DNA of 64,000 nucleotides from NCBI GenBank assembly GCA_023055425.1, contig JALGPY010000003.1, positions 78,219,491-78,283,490 on the forward strand, in the 5' to 3' direction. How positions within the stretch are numbered: position 1 is the stretch's first letter; every line of letters begins with the position of its first letter. The notes under the pieces are model-generated. The model made no database searches. It had not been told where the DNA came from and saw nothing but the letters and a program-made list of their open reading frames with translations. Shown piece by piece: positions 58,301 through 64,000 of the stretch. Made by a program: the position numbers and the translations under genes. This DNA is from Linanthus parryae (Eukaryota; Streptophyta; Magnoliopsida; Ericales; Polemoniaceae).

Positions 58301-58947
58301 GTCTTTAATACATTCCCATCATGGCTAGCAAATCTTGTGATCAATACCCCTCTCAACTCTAACTCAAATGACCCTCAATGGATTCTTACCACAAATAACC
58401 TTTTTTCTGTCAAATCCCTATACAATCACTTACACTCCCCTCTGCCTAAGCCCAATTTTAAGACTCATTCTCAATATTTTAATGCCACAACTCTTATACT
58501 CAATTGGAAACATATTTGGAAGATGAAGTTACCTTTCAAGTTGAGATTCTTTGCTTGGCAAATGGCACTCCATATCTTGCCAACAAGGATCTATTGAGAG
58601 CTAGAGGGATTGACTATAATTCTGCTTGTGTATTTTGTCACCATACTATTGAAACAATAGATCATCTTTTCATTAACTGTGTATTTTCTAAAACTATTTT
58701 CCAGAAATTAAATATTTGCATACATGCCATTAGTACTGAAGCCTGTTTCAAAATTTGCCTTAGAAAATCACAATTTTGGTCACAAAAACTCAACCATTGG
58801 TTAATAGCTTGCAGGGTCATTTGGAAATCAAGAAATACAGCTCTTTTCAAAAGTACTACACCCTTGGTGGATGACTACTACTTTCAGATTGCTTCACTAA
58901 CTTCACAAATTCATAATGCTTCTGCGCCTAATATTCCACAAAAATGA
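55344..58947 (+). pseudogene. LINE ORF2 (endonuclease, reverse transcriptase, zinc-binding domain)
   Basis: The ATG at 55344 starts the apurinic-type endonuclease (WNCRGLG, CETK, GDFNQVL, LDRAWCN). A frameshift near 55985 precedes its SHHAP motif. Two stops follow at 56375-56377 and in GDG-stop-TKFFHNYA near 56399. The reverse transcriptase (56593-57618) has APGPDGIQP, ISLCNVLYRI, RGLRQGDPLSPFIF and catalytic FADD near 57430. Another break near 57618-57690 leads to the connection region (57728-58597), and a last frame change leads to the zinc-binding region CVFCHHTIETIDHLFINC (58630-58683). The element cannot make a full ORF2 protein. Confidence 0.88.
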
Positions 58948-59320
58948 GGGGGGACTTTGGAGATTAAGAAGAAATCAAAGAGTGCAAATTGTGTTCCAAG
59001 GAAGAGAAAGCCAAAAGCATCAAGCTCGGATAAGGTAAAGGCTCCATTGAAGGCTAATGATTTGAAAGAAGAGGTCAACAAGAAGACAGGTTTTGCAGCA
59101 CCTGTTGATCGGTTCTTGGAAGCAGTACTATTGAAGGAAAACAGATGCAGATAAAGTTCGAAGAAGAAAAGAGGAAGGCAGAAGAGTTAGCGGCGGAGTA
59201 CAGAGCACAGAATAGTGGCTTCATGCTTGTTGATGGAAGAATGGTTGATCCAAATGCAGAAGCTCTCATTAGCTTCCTCAAAGAGAAATCTGGTTCCAAG
59301 AAAGGAAATTCCATCTGAAA
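58948..59320 (+). pseudogene. Apparent captured coding fragment in the LINE 3' part
   Basis: After ORF2 comes lysine-rich coding-like sequence: SKSANCVPRKRKPKASSSDK through FAAPVDRFLEAVLLKE in one frame. It then shifts by one base to KFEEEKRKAEELAAEYRAQN and SGFMLVDGRMVDPNAEALIS, ending at TGA near 59320. The charged helical character resembles the C-terminal part of a host nuclear protein, but I do not recognise the family. It sits between ORF2 and the LINE tail with no poly(A) in between, so it seems to have moved with the LINE. Confidence 0.5.
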
Positions 59321-59575
59321 GATTGAAGGAGTTTGTCTTCCATCTGTGTCTCTGTTGTTTGGGATGTCCATTTTGTTAAGGTCTAGTTCAGTTAGTTTTT
59401 TCCAAGTTTGTGTCTAGTTTGTGTCCAGATTGTGTCCTTTGGTCTTGCAAGGTTTGATACATGGATGGTTTGATGCATCACTAGTTCTCTTTTTGTCAAT
59501 GTTTTGTAAATGTTGCTAGACGTTGTGAACGTTTCTATCCTTTGTTTCATAAATGAAGTTCTCATGTTTGTTGCT

Positions 59576-59582
59576 AAAAAAA
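59576..59582 (+). other. LINE 3' end, short poly(A)
   Basis: The sequence tttgtttcataaatgaag precedes gttgct and seven A. This resembles the polyadenylated 3' end of plant L1 elements. Confidence 0.6.
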
Positions 59583-61740
59583 GCTGAACTTTCACCATTT
59601 CTTCGTATTCACAATACATTCTTACAGCATTTACCCGGAAATCACGTAAAACGATAGTAAAATGTGTAAAAATATAGCTATTATACAGAGTTATCAAATC
59701 CCCCACACTAACGTTTTGCGCGGCCCGAGCAAAATCAAGAACAACCCTCATACTATGATCCTCAACCCACTGAATTGCATAAAACTTCACTATCCATGTG
59801 ACAAAAAAATCACACACACGAATGTGCAACTACATTCTCTATACAATGCAACTAGATATGAACAATGCAAACATTTAAACAACAAACTACTCTTTTTATC
59901 TTTTTCTTGTAGAGATTGGGCAATCTCGCTATCACTAATGAAAATCACCAAGCTCTCACAAATCATTTTCAAAATTTCACAACCAATAGCGGGAAATTGA
60001 GATAGGACGATCCTACGCACAAGCTCACTAGGGTTTCTACAAACATCGAGAAATATCTACCAAAACTCGGGCACGTCCTTTAGCTCAGAGGTTCTAGGCA
60101 TCCTGAGTATTACAGTAGTCTGACGTCGCCAAATCATTTGAGGTTTCCAGACCCTCTAGCCGTTATTGCATTGAATGCAAGTTATACTAGTGACGGGATA
60201 CACAAATTCGTGTAGTGCGGCTTAATTAAATTTTCCTTAGACGCTCTAATTGGATTGAGTCCAAATTCCCCTCGCGAACAGAGGAACATTGGGATGTTCA
60301 CCGTATCTAATCCAAGAGAAGATTTTGATTCTTTTGTTTTTCATTCTCTTCTTTTTATTTTTCAGTCGTGCAATTAGAGCAACTAAGTGTGGGCTTTTTC
60401 GGTTAGATCTTGAAATCGCCGTAAGCGATGATGGTTTACATTCACTAACTTTACTTAGGCTAAAATAGTGTACAACATGGAACGAACTCAACACGAATGT
60501 CCACCCCAGATATCAAGAGGTTTCCCCTAAACAACATACTATTTAACTTCTTAGGACCTATTCCTTCTAGTACACTATAGGAACTAAAGGATGCCCTTAT
60601 CTACTTTCCACATTTTCCCGAATACCCAGAACATCCTTTCGTGAAACCAATGCGCAAGAAACAAGAATTAAAGACATCCCTACTACAACGCTTCCTATTC
60701 TCGGAGACTCTTTCACTGAACTCTCTTCGGTTTCTAGCTTCATCAATTACTTTTCTAAAAAACTTTTAATTTTTTTTTTCTGTGTTTTTCATTTTTTTCC
60801 ATATTTCCTAACTCCATATGTAATCGGTCAACTCGACTAACCACACAACTTTGGTAGGGGACTCAATAAAGTAAAAATGCTAAAAAATGCATAAATTAAA
60901 CAATCCTACCACAATTCGAAAATATAAAACATGTAACAAGGCGAATATAAGACAAAACAGGGCTAGCAAAACTTTACACAACCCCCCCCCCCCCCCACAC
61001 ACACACACACACTAATTGTTTCCTTGTCCTCATGGAATTTTGAGATAATGCAAGAGGACTCCACGCGTAATGTACGGGCGGTGGATCTATGCAATTATTA
61101 CCCAAAATGTAGAACAGAGAGAGTGTAATAGGTACATGGGTGCCTGGACTTACAAGGGCACCGTTTCCGCGAAAGTGCAACAAGAATGGGTCCATCAGAC
61201 TGTTGACAATTTCCAAAGAAGTCTCCCTCGCGCCCGGATTCTGATGTGTATCAAAGATATAAACAGCATCCCTCTCATGTGTGTGGCACTTAAGTGATAA
61301 GAATACTCCCCGACCTTGGCTGATTCTTTGCTTCATGCAAAGAAAAATATGTGTGGATTTTAACTCCAAACTTTCGTGCAATCTCTAGTACGCACATCAA
61401 GAATGGGAATCCGGGACATCTTCTGTACTTTTGTCCATGCACACTGATTGGAAGACTTAGTCCTCCCTGTCTCACCCTTACAGTCAGATGAACTCAAAAT
61501 AAAACAAAAGCAAAAACGTACTCCCTAAACACATTACCATATTGGGTTGCCTCCCAACTAGCGCTTGTAGTTTAAGGTCGACGACCCGACCATGTTACCT
61601 CTGCCACCTCATGAGGGTAGTCGCGCACATTGTGCCGCTTCCATCTTTGCTTTCCTGTGATGAATTTGAAGTACTGCTTCATGTGTTTGCACAGCTCATG
61701 GCTTGTTCCTTTCCCAGTAATCAGGTGGATCCTCTTGCGA
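59583..61740 (-). other. Non-coding part of an Athila-like gypsy element, tentative
   Basis: No gene is seen. Phrases such as cccccacactaacg (59700) and gggttgcctcccaactagcg (61545) are common in the non-coding parts of plant Athila elements. A poly(C) run followed by an ac microsatellite lies at about 60983-61012. Confidence 0.45.
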
Positions 61741-61743
61741 CAA

Positions 61744-62616
61744 CTATGGGATTTGGCCGCGCTTCACTAGCACATAAAATGGAACCCCTGGTTGAAAATC
61801 CCACAAATACTGGGGAGTCAGTTTAAAGACCCAAAAAGTCTCAATGTCATTATTCACCCTCATAATCGGCTCCCCATTCTCTACGTCAATGAGAGTGCGA
61901 CTAGTCGCCAAGAAGGGTTTATCCAAAATTAGGCACAGCCCGCTGGTATATCCAATTTGACAAAATCATCCGGAATTATCAGGCTTCCGACCCTCACAAG
62001 TACATCTTGACTCATCCTACATGATTTCTTGGATGATTTTTCTACAAATTGGAGAATGATCCAAGTTTCCGGTGGCTCCCCCACACTTGGCTTTTTGAAT
62101 TACGACATTGGCATCAATTAACACTCGCTCCCAAATCATAACGAGCCCTCCCAGTGTAGGTTTCACCCAATGTAGCTTCAATGACTAAACTATCTAAATC
62201 CTTACTTTTCTTAGGTAGTCCATGCAGAACACATGAACTAACATGTTCATTCATGTTCACCCTCTGAAATGCATCCACTACTTTCTTCTCAAATACTGCA
62301 TCTTTAATAAACCGCGCATACGTCGGCATCTTTTGAAAAGCCTCAATCAAGGGGATATTAATATGCAGTTTCGAAAACAAGTTTAGAAAGAACATGTATT
62401 CCTCAAAATTGTCCTTCTTCTTTACAAAATGGATATGTATGTTCTGAAGAAGAAGGGGTAGATGAAAGTAGCACCTCAGTAGGTCTCTTCTCGTCTTGCT
62501 GAGTCATGCCCCTTGATTGGGGGACCAGTCTTCTCACGATCGAAGACCTCGTTCTCCTTAGCCTTTGACACTTCAGCTCTAACTTGGCTAGGATATGGAA
62601 GATTTTTGAGTTTCTT
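61744..62616 (-). pseudogene. Athila-like Ty3-gypsy gag-protease remnant
   Basis: On the - strand, 62395-62114 reads LFSKLHINIPLIEAFQKMPTYARFIKD and ends YDLGASVN, the gag-to-protease junction with the Athila-type D(L)GAS active-site region. Downstream, 61926-61744 reads DKPFLATSRTLIDVENGEPIMRV, the distal protease block. Stops lie between. Further upstream gag is cut by the copia LTR at 62617. Confidence 0.8.
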
Positions 62617-64000
62617 TGTTGGAATAGATGCCCTAGAGGCAATCTTATTTAGTATAAACATTACTTTTAGCTAGAATATTCATTGTATTATTTATGGAGA
62701 TATTTAATATGATGAAGTCCTTAGATTGCAAATGTGTTGTTTAACTTAAATATCCCTATCAATTATATTGAGTAATAGGACGATCAACAATAGAATAGTA
62801 TGGGGTTGGATTGATATGGAGATATCACGATCCAACACATGGGTATGCATTAAGGGTAATAGCATACTGGATTGACCACAACGGGGAGGCTACATACATG
62901 TTATGTAAAGTCACAAGTGATTCTCGTAGTGACAACGGTATTGTCATCCTTAGACTTAAAGTCACTAAGTCCTCTAGTTATGGAATATTGTGTTTTGATA
63001 TTGTCAAACTCTACACCGTAACTGGGTAGCAATAAAGGAGCATATCGGACACAATAGGAAGCAAGCGTAGAGATGATAGTGATGTAGATAAAAAAAATTC
63101 CTCCCACATAACGGGAGAAAATATCCATGGCCACTCGAGGGGTGGTGCTTATAGAATGTTTGGCCATGCTCAGATAAATCAATATGGGATATTGATGTTA
63201 TCTGCATGGATAAGACTATTCCCAGGATCGAGAAAGTATGGATTGGATATATGAGTGTGACTTGTATGTCTCGTGTCCAATCCGGATATAGAGACAAAGG
63301 GATGAGACAATACTAGCACAAGGTTTGTGGGATTACTGACTATTTCTATTAGTTGGGTGGCATGGATGTGTTGCTAGACACCGCTCCATGTTAGTAAGTG
63401 TTACTACCAACTAATTAGAAACCTATGGGGTGACACTCCCTATGGATTAAAACAGACTTGGGAATTAATTAATATGATTAATTAAATAGAATGATCAATG
63501 CGCAACCACATGCAAACTTAGTGGGACTCATTTGCAATGTGGACTAATCCATGTAAGGACATGATTAGTATCGGGGCTTTTATGTAGTCAACAAGGAGTT
63601 GTTAGACTATATTAAGGACACTCCTACCTTATTTCTCATATAGGTGTGTCATACTTTTTATAACACAAGGAGAGAAAATCAAGGAGAGAGACAAGACAAG
63701 GAGGGCCGAACCCCCCCCCCCCCCCTCCCCGTTCGCCCCTCAACCCGTCGGCCTAAAAAGAGGCGTGCCACCCCTCTTTTGCTCCGGTTAGCGTGATTCT
63801 TCTTCTTCCTCTTTCATCCCTAGCTAGCACAAAGGTGTGGAGGATCCGGAGACAATCCAAGGAGTGGACTATCCATAGAGGCGTGAACAATATTTCGCGT
63901 TTGAAGTCATCCAAGAAAACCAAGAAGGTATTTGATACTAAATCATTTACTATCGTTATTTTGTCTAGTCCTCTGATCCTTGGAGGGTCTTGTTCGGATG
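62617..64000 (+). repeat. LTR of the 1.4-kb copia family, right end outside window
   Basis: It begins tgttggaatagatgccctagaggc at 62617 and follows the solo LTR at 28923 to within about 60 bp of its end when the window stops. It could be another solo LTR or the 5' LTR of a + strand element. It interrupts the Athila-like gag. Confidence 0.9.

Larger units (their letters stand above)
53285..59582 (+). mobile_element. L1-type LINE, nearly full length, decayed
   Basis: ORF1 (about 53315-55006) and ORF2 (55344-58947) lie in order, followed by a 3' region ending in seven A at 59576-59582. Both frames carry stops and frameshifts. ORF2 has the endonuclease, reverse transcriptase and C-terminal zinc-binding parts expected of plant L1 elements. 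I found no target-site duplication, and the 5' border is uncertain. Confidence 0.88.

Noticed and set aside
60983..61012. Poly(C) plus ac tract as a telomere-like or functional repeat
   Set aside because: A simple microsatellite without telomere-type units.

Overview
This window is a repeat-dense stretch of a plant nuclear genome, probably a eudicot. The evidence is Ty1-copia elements primed by initiator tRNA-Met, a Ty3-gypsy-type array, L1-type LINEs, a plant mobile domain (PMD) reading frame with GT-AG introns, and a five-exon Nudix gene. Only the Nudix gene (45159-46932, + strand) looks like an intact host gene.

Left third (1-24 kb). A PMD-type gene on the - strand can be followed from a TATA-like box (23801-23810) through six exons. 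It has been hit twice by retrotransposons. An 11.7 kb LTR-internal-LTR-internal-LTR array of a non-autonomous element (7868-19564) sits in exon 5 between perfect 5-bp target duplications (tatag), and the PMD frame continues across it. A young Ty1-copia element (1-7333, cut by the window edge) sits in exon 6. The gene also carries four in-frame stops and one frameshift, so it is a pseudogene.

Middle (24.8-44.8 kb). This part is layered transposons. In order there is a decayed Sirevirus-like copia remnant; a LINE remnant holding a degenerate copia element (28038-34382, duplication tactt), which itself holds a solo LTR (28923-30321, duplication ccttc); and a small coding-less LTR element (about 34578-44753) split by a second, older member of the first copia family (35452-43768, duplication catgg). 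Three catalytic motifs and the zinc knuckle of that older copy are mutated.

Right third (44.8-64 kb). The Nudix gene encodes a 170-aa diphosphoinositol-phosphatase-type protein with a perfect Nudix box. Just 3' of it lies a striking inverted duplication of its own downstream region (46975-47409). After poorly recognisable non-coding DNA and a diverged LTR come a nearly full-length but decayed L1-type LINE (about 53.3-59.6 kb) with an apparently captured gene fragment in its 3' part, an Athila-like gypsy remnant (- strand), and another LTR of the first copia family running off the right edge.

The copia family with the roughly 1.4 kb LTR dominates the window: two internal-bearing elements, one solo LTR, one edge LTR and one diverged relative. 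I saw no tRNA or rRNA gene and no CRISPR array.
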